DNA of 64,000 nucleotides from Pseudozyma flocculosa PF-1 (lineage: Eukaryota > Basidiomycota > Ustilaginomycetes > Ustilaginales > Ustilaginaceae). Below the pieces are notes generated by a model. That model saw only the letters and a program-made list of their open reading frames with translations. It had not been told where the DNA came from and did not search any database. Shown here piece by piece: positions 45,496-55,679 of this stretch (within the stretch, counting starts at the first letter, position 1; each line of letters begins with the position of its first letter). The translations under genes and the position numbers were made by a program. The DNA lies in assembly GCF_000417875.1 (NCBI RefSeq), contig NW_006920881.1:595138-659137 (forward strand), read 5' to 3'.

Positions 45496-45636
45496 CATGG
45501 TCGCCGCCGTCGTCGCCGTCGTCGACATCATCGCATCGTTGTAATCGTCTGTCAGGACTCGTTTCGCAAACGCACCGCACCGTATCGCATCGCATAGCAC
45601 ACCTTCATCCTTTTCTCTCGCGATCCCGTGCGCGCC

Positions 45637-47101
45637 TCAGACGCCGGCGCTGCGGTACATCCGCACCCGTCCGTCGTGGCCGCCCGTGACGAACTTGGAT
45701 CCCTGACCGAGGCCTCCGGTCGAGGTCGAGGCGGTGGTGGCCGTCCAGACTGACCTGTCGCCCCCTCGTTCCTCTTGCCCGCCTCGGAGGGGCGGCGTGG
45801 GTCTCCAGTCGATGCACCATACCTCGTCGAGCTCGGTGCACGTGCAGACGCACGATTTGGGCGTTACGGCCAGGTCCCATAGCTTGATGGTTCGATCGGT
45901 CGATCTGTGGTGATTGAAACGAGGAGGCGGAGGGGGAGAGGGGGTCGGGTCCAGGTGAGTGGTAGATCCGAATCGGGCTGTCTAGCGAGCGGCGGGCGAA
46001 AGCTTACGAGGTGGCTACGATCCTGCCTTGGGCGGTAGGGCAGGATTTGACGTCCATGATCCAGCCACGGTGGCCCTGGAGCGCGGCGACCGTGCCGCCC
46101 AACCTCGTCGCGCTCGGTGCATCTCCCCCACCACGCCTCTGAGCGCGCACGTCGTGGAGGGTGACGACGAGATCGTCGCATCCGACGACCAGGTGGTCCT
46201 TTGCGTCAAAGTGGAGCGCGCGCACCGGCAGCGCATGGTCGGCGTACGTCGTGAGCAGGTCGAGGCTCCACCCTTCTCCGTCCTCGCCCTGGCCGAGGGC
46301 GTAGAGGAAGACCTGGCCCGTCGACGTCCCCACGGCCAGGAGCGACCCTTCGGCGTGCAGTGCCAGCTTGGTGCCGAAGAGGGACGACGAGTCAGGGGCG
46401 GCTGCCGCCGCCGTGTGCGGTGGCGAGATGGCGACGAGGCTTCCGAAGTCGTCGCGCGATGCGGAGTGGAGGCTTGGTCGGGCGCCTATCCCGACCGAGG
46501 CGAAGACGGGCAGAGTAGGGTGGAGAGCGGTCGACCAGGCCTCGGATACGCCGTCGCTCGACGAGGCTATCGTGTCAGTGCGGCACACCACCACCTCTTC
46601 TGGCGCCGCTGCGACCAACGGGCCCTGGCGCGACGAGGCGGCATCGTGTTCGACCTGGTCGCCTATCGTCTCGTCGCCCTGCGGTGCTGCATCTCCCTCC
46701 TCCGTCCCTGCCTCTGCCGATGCAGTACGGGGTAGAAGCCCGGTATCCCAAAGGGCGACGCTGCCGTCAATCGACGACGAGAGGACGTATCGCGTGTCGC
46801 GGTCGGTCGAGAGGGCGTGGACGGAGTTGGAGTGGGGCTGGGGCAGCGTGCAGGCCGCGAGGAGGGTGGTGGGGTCCCACGCCTTGAGCGCACCCGAGAG
46901 GTCCGCCGAGAGGATGGCGCGCTGCGTCCAGCAGACGGAGAGGACGGGCGTGGAGTGCGAGGCGTCTGGCGTCGTCTCGAGGTCGGCGAGGTATTGCAGC
47001 GACTGGAGGGTTCCGATGGGGAGGAGGTGTCCGACGTGGAGCAGGTCAGCTGTGTGTTTGGCTGCGGCGCGGCGGACGGAGGGGGGCATGTAGCTTACCA
47101 T
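45637..47101 (-). CDS. SKI8: WD40 protein, SKI8/WDR61 family
   Basis: Three exons (47101-47099, 47002-46008, 45904-45637) encode 421 residues. The first exon is just the ATG: GTAAGC follows it directly, with CTGAC branch-like sequence and a CTCCAG acceptor, giving MSLQYLADLETTPD. An unspliced reading would add MVSYMPPSVRRAA instead. Ski8/WDR61 is a seven-bladed propeller shared by the cytoplasmic Ski complex (mRNA 3' decay), the Paf1 complex and, in yeast, meiotic recombination. Blades are visible at VLSVCWTQRAILSADLSGAL, VHALSTDRDTRYVLSSSIDG, HALPVRALHFDAKDHLVVGC, GHRGWIMDVKSCP, then STDRTIKLWDL after intron 2, and VWCIDWRP with FVTGGHDGRVRMY at the end. Acidic and Ala-rich inserts interrupt the middle and last blades. 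Family assignment among WD40 proteins is good, not certain. Confidence 0.8.
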
Positions 47102-47418
47102 TGCGCTGTTGTGCAGGATTGGCCTCTATGGTGGGATGGTGGCGGGGTCGTTGGAAGAAGGGAGCAACGACGAAGAGAAGGAGGAGTGGAGGGCTCAGCC
47201 TCTCGCACCGTCTTTGGATCCAACGACCCGCAGACGTGATCGGCTCCTGCATGCCGCCGTCTTTTTGGCCGCCCGGTCCTTGGCCGAACACCACCATTAC
47301 TACCACCACCACCACCACCACCCTCCTTTCCTCGCATCGCGCTAATTCCAGACACCGGGGCACTAGCCATCGCCCTAACGCCGCCCGAGGGCCATTCCCA
47401 TCCCGCCGTCTCGACACC
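47102..47418. promoter_or_regulatory. Divergent promoter SKI8 / NUP42
   Basis: 317 bp. A CCA/CAC triplet run lies at about 47290-47325. No TATA box. Both genes concern mRNA fate (decay and export). Confidence 0.45.
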
Positions 47419-49485
47419 ATGGTCGTCTGCAAGTTCTTCCAGCAGGGCCGGTGCGCCTACGGCAACAACTGCAAGTTTGAGCATCCTCAGGGCAATCGAT
47501 GTGAGCAGCCGGCCTGGACCGGGCATCGTCTCATACCTCTGAGTTGCTGCAATGGCTGACTGACATGGAGCCTAACCGCCCGTCCCTTACTCCTTCGTCT
47601 GCAGCCGCGACATTTGGCCAATCCTCGTTCGCTGCCTCACCCTCCGCGTTCGGGAGCACATCGGGCCCGTCTGCCTTTGGCGGCGGCGGCGGCGCAAACC
47701 GCCCCTCGGCATTCGGCGCTCCCTCCGCCTTTGGAGCGTCCGCCGCGCCGTCCGCCTTCGGAAGCACCTCTGCGTTTGGCTCGGCCCCGCGGCCCGGAGG
47801 ATCCGCCTTTGGCAGCGTAGCAGGCGGTGCGGGGGCGCCTTCAGCCTTTGGCAGCAGCACCGGTGCCCCTTCGGCCTTTGGCGGCAGCACCGCAGCCCCC
47901 TCTTCCTTTGGAGGAGGCGGGACAGCGACGACCGGATCGGCCTTTGGAGCACCAAGCGCCTTTGGAGCAAAGCCAGGCGGCGGCGCATCGGCGTTCGGAG
48001 CGCCCTCTGCCTTTGGCAGCACCTCGGCGCCCACTAGCGCCTTTGGAGCCACTGCTCCTTCAGCTTTCGGATCCACACCCGTCGCCGCGGGGAGCAGCGC
48101 CTTCGGTGGCCGAGCAGCGGGCCCGAGCGCATCAGCGCAGGGCAAGATGGCCGACCCCAACGATCCTCAGGTCACGCTCATGCCGCAGGGGATTGCAGAG
48201 GACCTTGGGCCGCATGGCAGACCGCTTTGGAAGCTCACCGTCTACGGGCCGGCCAGAGGCGAACCGAACCTCGTCGGCGGCCAGGACCTCAGTCAGGAGG
48301 AGCTGAGGCTCATGGCCTACACGGCTAGAGCTCAGGGACAGGAGGCTGCCTATGTGAGTTGACCCCAGAGCAAACCGATGCGAGGCCGCCCCCGCTGCTG
48401 ATCACGCGCACGACGAGTTGACCTCGAGCCGTTTTGGTATTACCATTGCCGTCCTGCAGTCGCAGCACGAGCAGACATTGGTACAGCAGGCCGAAGCCGC
48501 CTTTCGCCCTCTCTTCGCAAACACCAACCAGGCCTGCCAGCAGGCCCAGCGAAACCGCACAGAGTACAATCGGACCCGGGCAGCCAACCAGGGAAGCGCA
48601 TTCGGGGGTGCCTCCGCCGCAGCGACACCCAGCGCGTTCGGGTCGACGTCGACACCGAGTGCCTTTGGCGCACCCTCGGCATTCGGCGCCAAACCGGCGA
48701 CGACGGCCACAAGCACAACGAGCGCTTTTGGCTCTACGGCGGCGCCCAGCGCCTTCGGTACGCCGTCGGCCTTTGGCGCGTCGACGACGGCTCCGACCGC
48801 TTCGGCATTTGGCGCCCCGTCCGCGTTTGGATCGTCGAAGCCGCCATCGGCGTTTGGAGCCCTTGCCCCGTCGAGCACGGCAGCGACGCCATCGGCGTTC
48901 GGCTCGACGGCGACGCCGAGTGCGTTCGGACAGGCGTCTGCCTTTGGCGCACCTTCGCAGGCCTCTGCATTCGGCGGGGGGACGAGTGCGTTCGGCCAGG
49001 CTTCGGCCTTTGGCTCCTCCACCACCGCCGGCGCCGCCACGACCACGCCAGCAGCAACGACGGGCGGCTCAGCGTTTGGGTCTACCGCGGCGCCGAGCGC
49101 ATTTGGTGCCCCCTCGGCCTTCGGTGCTACCGGGCAGGGGCAGACGAGTGCATTCGGCGCGCCCTCCGCCTTCGGATCCGCACCAGCCGCGCCAGCGACG
49201 ACGTCCGCGTTCGGGAGTACGAGCGTATTCGGGACGGGGACGACGAGCGCGTTTGGCGGCAGCGCCGGCGGTTTCGGCGGCGGCGGCGCAGCGGCAACTA
49301 CGGCACCTACCTCTGCATTCGGCGCAGCGGGGGCGGCGTCGACGGCCAAGGTGGAACAGGATCCGTACGCTGTGTTCGCACCCAAGATCGAGGACCTGAC
49401 GGATGCGGTGCTCGAGAGCTTCAAGAGCGAGCGGTTCGCGTGGGGCATGGTCCCGCTCATCGAGCCGCCCGTCGATGTACGATGA
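47419..49485 (+). CDS. NUP42: CCCH zinc-finger FG nucleoporin, NUP42/AMO1 type
   Basis: Three exons (47419-47500, 47605-48353, 48460-49485) encode 618 residues. The N-terminus is one CCCH finger (CKFFQQGRCAYGNNCKFEHP), as in human NUP42 (NLP1) and fission yeast Amo1. Two FG blocks follow, with more than 40 FG dipeptides, nearly all SAFG. Between them is a helical segment (EELRLMAYTARAQGQEAAY joined to SQHEQTLVQQAEAAFRPLFA). The C-terminus FKSERFAWGMVPLIEPPVDV resembles the Gle1-binding end of these nucleoporins, which act on the cytoplasmic face of the pore in mRNA export. Intron 2 was given the later acceptor (48459), after a pyrimidine-rich stretch; an earlier in-frame AG at 48417 would add 14 residues. 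Confidence 0.9.
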
Positions 49486-49767
49486 CGCTGCGACGATACT
49501 GCTCGCCCCTCCCGTCTCCTGTGCCAAGCAATGTCGTCGCGGCGATATGTATACCCCGCATGCGCTCCCCTGTTTCCCGCGGCGAGCGCGCGTGCAATGG
49601 ATCGTCGTGAGAGTGCATGGAGGATGGGCAAGTGTTCAGAACGAGCGCTGTTTCTCTCCCGCCCTTCGTTCTAGAGAGAGAGAAGAGGGTTGGGGTCCAA
49701 ATCGACCGAGACCGCCGCCCAGCACCACGGCGAGGGCGAGGGGGCGAGAGAGCGAGAAGGAGACAGC

Positions 49768-51042
49768 CTAGTACCCGGAAGCGCCGGGTGCGGTCTCGCC
49801 TTCTCTCCTGAGGCTGAGGTAGATTTCCTTCATCCTCGACAGGTCCGTGGCGCCGGGGGCGATGCGGGCGATGGTCTTGGACTGGCTGTTTTGCAGGTCG
49901 AGGACCTTGTTGACGCGCGCCCACGTGGTCCCCTCTGCCAGGTCGCGGCTTCGCTCCTCCTGGAACTTGGCCTCGGCCTCCCTGCAGAGCGGGCGAGTGC
50001 AGTCGCAAGGGTTGGGTGCGCACGCGATGGTGTGGGAAGTGAAGAAGGGGCATCGGAGTCAAGGGTCAGCACGCGCGAGAAAGGATCGAGGACAGGCGCA
50101 CAGGGGGACAGATGGGCGCTCGAGGGTCGGACACGCACTTGTTCTTGGCAATGTTCTTCTCCTTCTTGCTGTTGTATTCGGCGTAGAAGTTGTCAATGTC
50201 GCGCTCGGCCTTGGAGATGGCCTCGCCCTTCTTGCGCTCCGCCTCGGCGTCCCGGCGCGCGATGTCGTCCTGCTGCTTCTCCCTCCACAGCCTGAATGCA
50301 CAGATCAGATAGAAGTGAGCCGAAGGGGGGAAGTCAGTGAGGGTGTTCTTGGCTGGGATGCAGAAGAAGAACGCTGCTCGGTATCCGTCAGACCTGGTCG
50401 ACGGCAAGTGTAGGGGCACGTACCGGACAGGCTCGGGCTCCTCGTCGTCTTCGTCGTACGCGGCGGGCGTGTAGGAGGCTTGTTGGCTCGAGGATCGGAC
50501 GGGCGCAGCAGCAGGCGGTGCCATGAAGCCGTTCTGGGATGCAAGAGGGACGAGGCAGAGATCGTCGTTTAGCGTCACATCCTTCCACACTGCCGGCCTG
50601 CCTGCCTACGTCGCGCTCACGGACTCACAGCGCCGCTGTCGTAACCGTCGTTGACCTCGTCCTTTAGCTCGGGGAAGCTCGACTCGAACTGCTGCCTCTC
50701 ATCCGGCTCTCCGCCGTTGACATTGACGGCGGGAAGGCTGGAAGACTGGATGGGCTCATCATCGTCGTCGTCGAATCCAAAGCCACCGCCGCCTCCTCCT
50801 GCATTGTTGCTGGTGTTGGCGGCGGGCGCCGGGACGCCGTCGTCGTCGAGGGCAGGAAAGGCCGAGGCGGAACGCTCAAAGTCGTCGTGGGCCGTCGTCG
50901 CTGCGGCCGGAGCGGCGGCGGATGCACCGGCACCGCCAAACAGGTCGGCGTCGCCCGAGAGGACGCCGGCGGCTTCTCGCTCGCGCGCGAGGAAGTCGGC
51001 GGTAGGATCGGCCTCCTTGGGCGAGCCGAAGTCGAAGGACAT
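49768..51042 (-). CDS. CLC1: Clathrin light chain
   Basis: Four exons (51042-50629, 50533-50424, 50291-50139, 49981-49768) encode 296 residues. The light chain binds the clathrin heavy-chain hub and tunes coat assembly in endocytosis and Golgi traffic. After a disordered acidic N-terminus (MSFDFGSPKEADPTADFLAR, GGGFGFDDDDDEPI, FESSFPELKDEVNDGYDSGA) splicing restores the conserved EPVRLWREKQQDDIARRDAE, then a long coiled coil AERKKGEAISKAERDIDNFY and EYNSKKEKNIAKNK-EAEAKF, and the C-terminal EGTTWARVNKVLDLQNSQSK with IARIAPGATDLSRMKEIYLS. Each of the three splice joins lies inside a family block. The N-terminus is longer than yeast Clc1 (233). It converges on NUP42, 282 bp apart. Confidence 0.95.
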
Positions 51043-52565
51043 GGTAGGTTCGGGGATGGGAGTGGCGAGGTGCGGTCGGTGCTGTCCGGCGACGTGTGGT
51101 GGAGGTGCTGCCTATCGGTCGAGCTGTCAGCTGGCGGCAAGTCGTCTGTGGCGGTGAGGCGGTGTTTCTTGGTCGTTCGTCAAGGTCGTAGCGCGGAGCT
51201 TTGATCGGTGGTAGTGGCCAGACTGACGAGGAGGTGCCGAAGCGGGTCGATGGAGCGTGGAGGGTAGTGTGTGTGTTGTTCCGATGGTAAGGGCCTGGCC
51301 CAGAGCTTCGCGCGATGCTCGCTTTGGGCGCAGCCAACAGCAGCGGCGGCGGCGGCGGCGGCGGGGTGCTCTGTGCGTCGAGCCTGGCTGCGTGAGGCCA
51401 GCGGGCAGCCCCCGGGGCCCTGGCGCCTGGCGCGAGGCGGTGCTGGTGATCGACCAGTGTCAGTCTTCTCGTCCGATACAGTTGCAACCTTTGCCTGGCC
51501 CCTCGCCTTCTCGTCACCATCGTCGACAATCTGCCCATGGCACCAGCATGTGGCAGATGACAGAAGAATCCCTCAGCTCCTGTCGGTCCATCTGAAGGTG
51601 TCCTTGGAGTACCTGTTAGGCTTCGGGAAGCACGCAGAACCCTACCGCATTTCCGCCGCTTGGCGCTCCGCTGTCGTCAAGCCTCGTCCCAGGCGTCACC
51701 CTTCATGCAATTGAGCCATTCGCAGGACTCGCTCGCCTCCACCACGAGCATCACAAGGTCGTCGAACAACCAGACAAGGTCACGGGAGCATATGCATCGA
51801 TTTGAGGAAAGGAGAGAAGGCGTGGAGAGGGTGTTGGGAGAAAAGTACATGGTTTGGGGAAAATGGAGGGGGTTTGGTAGGGGTGGGAAAGCCACCATGT
51901 CCGCTGCCTCGTTCGATGCGGGGATGTCGGGTCGACCCCTCTCCTTTCCCACGGGTCTTGATCAAACAAGTGCGAGGTCGACCGACCATGCAAACGAGAC
52001 GACGGCGGTGGCCGGTGGATTTTTCGTGTTTCGCTGGTACGCAGCGAGGTGCGTGTGCGTATGTGTGTATAGGGGCGTGTGCTGGGGTCCGGAGACGATG
52101 TCGGGTCGCAAACCAGCGGTACTCGGGAACTGGGAGCGAGTGATGCCAACGTCCCCGTCCGCTGACCGCCGAGTTGCTCCCGGCACCAGCCCGAGCCTCC
52201 TTTGGTCCTCGAGCGCCATGAAGGGCAGGCCGCTCTCGGAACCTTTTTCATCGTCGTGTGCCCGGCCTCTCTCCGCCAAGGCAGATCCCTCATCGTCCTC
52301 CTCCCCCTCGTCCGTCACCGCCGTCCCGTCCTGCATCCCGGGACTCGATCTCATCGCCTCGCCGACTCGCCGTCCCAGCTCCCTTCACACTCTCGGGACG
52401 ATGGCGGTGGCGGCGGCGGGCGCGAACCGGATCGGGCATTGCGAATCAAGGAGCCGTTCGTGTGCCATTGCTGCTGCATCTCCATCACGGGGCCGCCGTC
52501 GCGTGCGACTGCCAGCGAGCGAGCGAGCGAGCAACAGAACGGGGTCGGGCCGTCGTCGTCCCCCT
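51043..52565. other. Intergenic region between CLC1 and RPS11
   Basis: 1523 bp. It should hold the CLC1 promoter and the RPS11 3' end. Two minus-strand open frames (52354-51962 and 51952-51677) have coding-like composition; the second ends FDDLVMLVVEASESCEWLNC just before its stop region. I found no convincing splice join or family for them, so they are not called as a gene. A GGC triplet run lies at 51341-51363. Confidence 0.4.
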
Positions 52566-53836
52566 TTAGAACTTTCCGAACTGCTTTGCCGCTTTTTCGG
52601 CGCTCTTGTTCTTCGAGACCTTGAGCACGTTGAAGCGGACGGTCTTGGAGAGGGGGCGGCACTGGCCGACGGTGACGGTGTCGCCGACCTCGACACGGAA
52701 GGCGGGCGAGACGTGGGCGGCGAGGTTCTTGTGCCTCTTCTCGTATCGCTGGTACTTGGGGACGTAGTGGAGGTACTCGCGGCGGATGATGAGGGTGCGG
52801 GTCATCTTGGTCGAGACGACGCGGCCGGTCAGGATACGGCCGCGGATCGAGACGAGGCCGGTCCAGGGGCACTTCTTGTCTGTTTCGGGTTGCCCGGCGG
52901 CGGATAGTTGGCAGAGGGAAGGCGGGATGCAGATCAAGGATGGTCAGCTCACCCGGTCGATCTCGAAACCGAGGCTGGTTTCGACAAGCCAAGCCGAAGC
53001 GCCGGACCGCGACAGCCAGCCGCGAGCATCGACGCCCCTTTCCGCTTCGTCGAGCAGCAAGCAGCAACAGCATGCAGCGGAGAGGTCGATCAAAGTCCCT
53101 CGTGCCCCATCTCTTTCGGCACCAGTCCCATCCTTCCCACCCTCCTGCGATGGCGCCTATCATCTCAGGGAGCCAATCCTTCCCGCTCGGCCCAGGTGTT
53201 GCGCTGAACGCCCGGCGACGAAGAGGCCACAGGTGCCTTCGAGGCCGAGATCCTGTTCCAGCCCTGATGCGTCCGAGTGCCGTCAAGACGGCCGGATGCG
53301 CACGCTGACCGGCCAAGTCCGTCCTCCAATGTCACCTCTTTGACGCCAAATGCCCAGTCCCTTCCGCAAGGAAACCTCCGCTTGCGCCTCCAACCAGTCG
53401 TTTCCACCGTCCTGTCGCCGATCCGACTTCCTTTCCGCACCCTCGCCCGAGGTTCAGAGGCAAGGCGTGCTCCCTCTCCGTGCTGCATGCATCTGTGCTC
53501 CTGGCGGTCCGGCCTGACGGCAGGCGGTGATGGTCGGCTGGCGGTCCGCGGGTCGAGGCGTGCGGCTGGCAAGTCGTGGCAGGCGACGATGGTCGGGGCT
53601 GGCGATGGTCGTCGAAAGCAGCAGTTCGTCGGTGCCGTGCCGGGTGGCAATTTGGGCGATAACTTACCGATGTAGGTGCCCTCGATGGCGGCACGGGGGG
53701 TCTTGAAGCCAAGACCGACATCCTTGTACCAGCGGCGGTCACGGGTGGTCTTCCTGGCAGCCTTCGAGTTGTAGAAGATGGGCTGCTTCTGGAACGCCTT
53801 CTCCGTCTGGACACCAAGCTCGATGTTCTGCGACAT
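52566..53836 (-). CDS. RPS11: 40S ribosomal protein S11 (uS17)
   Basis: Two exons (53836-53668, 52879-52566) encode 160 residues, the standard length. Universal uS17 protein of the small subunit, near the 5' domain of 18S rRNA. Exon 1 gives [40 protein letters not shown] and TYI; splicing (G|AC) gives the Asp of [19 protein letters not shown]. The rest, [20 protein letters not shown] and [20 protein letters not shown], is unmistakable. The 788-nt intron is the longest in the window, several times the local norm; I saw no clear C/D or H/ACA snoRNA in it by eye. It shares a 655 bp promoter region with RPS12. Confidence 0.97.
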
Positions 53837-54491
53837 GGTCGGTCGATGTGATGAGGGGGGTGATGTGGAGTTGGTGGCGACGTGGCGTAGGGTGGGGGGT
53901 TGTCGATATTCTTGAGGACGGACGGGAGAGGTAGGGACCTGGACCGGACGATGGCTTCCAACACACCACGGCGGCGGCGGCGGGCGGGCGAGCGAGCGGC
54001 GGCACGGGCGGTGAGCCTGGCTGCCTGGCTGGCCGGCGCCGATCTCCCAGCCTGCCTCTCGTTGGCCAAGGGCCCTCGCTGCCTGCCGCTGGCCCACGCC
54101 GGCCGCTGCTCTGCGAAAAATTCGAAGTCGGACCCAGGCTCGGATCGCCAGCTTGGAATTTCACAGTCGGTCGCCAGCTCGAATTGGGCCACTTCAAATT
54201 TTGAATTGCCAATCCTGGCGACCTCTTCGCACGTGCCGCTGGCTGCGTCGGCCGAGGTTGTCGGAACCGCCTGTCGGGTTGCCCTGGGCCAGCGGGAAGG
54301 ACAGCAGGCTGGTTCCCGGTGGTGCTCGGGATGGCTGCCGCTCCACCCTCTCACCCCCGCCTACACCATCACACCGTTACCATCGCCCATCCCCGTGCTG
54401 AGTTGGAATCGCCCCCATCTTTGCGACTCCTTTCGAAGAAGCCTACCCTTCTTTCTTTTCATCACCACCACCGCCAAGCCAATCGCCAATC
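53837..54491. promoter_or_regulatory. Bidirectional promoter RPS11 / RPS12
   Basis: 655 bp between two small-subunit ribosomal protein genes. AT-rich words lie in the middle: GAAAAATTC at 54115-54123, GGAATTTC at 54155-54162 and CAAATTTTG at 54195-54203. These resemble the RRPE element. CT-rich leaders precede both starts. Confidence 0.6.
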
Positions 54492-54932
54492 ATGTCTGAC
54501 GTCGAGGAGGTTCCCCAGGACGTCGAGCAGGTCGAGGTCGCCGAGACCGCCGCCCCCGCCAAGGGCGCCATGAGCATCGAGGACGCCCTCCAGGAGGTCC
54601 TCAAGAAGTCGCTCATCCACGACGGCCTCGCCCGCGGTCTCCGCGAGTGCGCCAAGGCCCTCGACCGCCGCCAGGCCCACCTCTGCGTCCTCGTCGAGAC
54701 TTGCAACGAGGCCGAGTACCTCAAGCTCATCGAGGCTCTCTGCACCGAGCACAAGATCGACCTGCTCAAGGTCTCGGACCCCAAGACCCTCGGCACCTGG
54801 GCCGGTCTCTGCAAGATCGACCGCGAGGGCAACCCCAGGAAGGTCGTTGGCTGCTCGTGCGTCGTCGTCCGCGACTACGGCGAGGAGTCCGAGGGCCTCA
54901 ACGTCCTCCTCGAGTACTTCAAGAGCCGTTAA
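54492..54932 (+). CDS. RPS12: 40S ribosomal protein S12 (eS12)
   Basis: One exon, 146 residues, equal to the family norm (143-147). Eukaryote-specific eS12 sits on the beak of the 40S subunit and has the L7Ae fold. Conserved: [80 protein letters not shown] and [20 protein letters not shown]. It has an acidic N-terminal extension ([18 protein letters not shown]), as in other fungi. Codon use is strongly biased to C-ending codons, as expected for high expression. Unlike most genes here it has no intron in the coding part. Confidence 0.97.
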   Translation: MSDVEEVPQDVEQVEVAETAAPAKGAMSIEDALQEVLKKSLIHDGLARGLRECAKALDRRQAHLCVLVETCNEAEYLKLIEALCTEHKIDLLKVSDPKTLGTWAGLCKIDREGNPRKVVGCSCVVVRDYGEESEGLNVLLEYFKSR

Positions 54933-55679
54933 GTCGGTGTTCTCGAAGCGCGTTGCGCCGCTCCTGATCTAGGCGGCGTCGACAAGACGTGAGTGTCTCG
55001 ATCTGTGGGACGGCAGCGGATACAGGGCATTGTTGCAGGGCAGGATGGACGACCGACGGACGGAGGCGCAGGTGCGGCCTCTCTACGATGAACCACAGGA
55101 CTCCCTCAACGGAACGTGGCCTTGGCGCTTGCGCTTTGGGCTACAGGGTAGACAACCTCCTATCCGGAATCATTATAATACGTCTGATTAGCGCCAGTCG
55201 CGGCACAGAGAGGCGGTTAGGAATGGAGGACGGACAGGCAGGGCGCTGGAGTCGGGCTCGTGGGGCGGGGTTCTTGGACGCGAAACCTCGCGCATCTCCA
55301 ATCTAGTCGACCTCAGACTCTGACAATTCTTCGTCTCCACTCGTTGCATCCTCGTCACCGTGACCTCGCAGGCCGTCTTGCTCCTCGCCGGTGAAAGCGT
55401 CCAGACTCGTGGAATCACGATTGCGCCTCAAAAGGGATCTTCCCAACGCTGTTTTCTGTCCTCGTCACGCCGTCGCCGCCCTCATACGCTCGAACCTCTT
55501 TTCCAGCATCTTGAATGACACGATGCGGACGGTGGATCAGACACAGGACCCCTTTGTGTGCTTGATTGGAAGTTGGTTGGCACGCGTGCGGTTCGGAGAG
55601 ACCGCTGTGTGCTTTGTGTTGCGCTCGATGGCTTGTCTGCGTTGAGAAAGTCCCGGCTGCGATCGCGCACATGCATCGC
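54933..55679. other. Convergent intergenic region RPS12 / SAP18
   Basis: 747 bp. Apart from 3' flanks it holds a coding-like minus-strand segment at 55303-55509, listed separately. The rest shows no supported ORF. Confidence 0.45.
55303..55509 (-). other. Coding-like segment with in-frame TGA, possible extra exon or small gene
   Basis: Read from the ATG at 55509, one frame gives MLEKRFERMRAATA, a TGA (55467-55465), then RGQKTALGRSLLRRNRDSTS and an acidic end SLDAFTGEEQDGLRGHG...ELSESEVD with TAG at 55303. Both halves look like real protein. A 43-nt intron (GTGACG donor right before the TGA, TTTTGAG acceptor) would remove the stop and keep the frame, but it is short for this genome. Alternatives are stop readthrough, a 3' alternative exon of SAP18 (same strand, 170 bp upstream), or chance. 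Confidence 0.3.

Noticed and set aside
47544..47604. Alternative NUP42 start inside intron 1 (MLQWLTDMEPN...)
   Set aside because: It would lose the CCCH finger that family members carry; the spliced model keeps it and has good splice sites.
52880..53667. snoRNA in the RPS11 intron
   Set aside because: I looked for paired C (RUGAUGA) and D (CUGA) boxes and saw no convincing pair; a covariance search is needed before any call.
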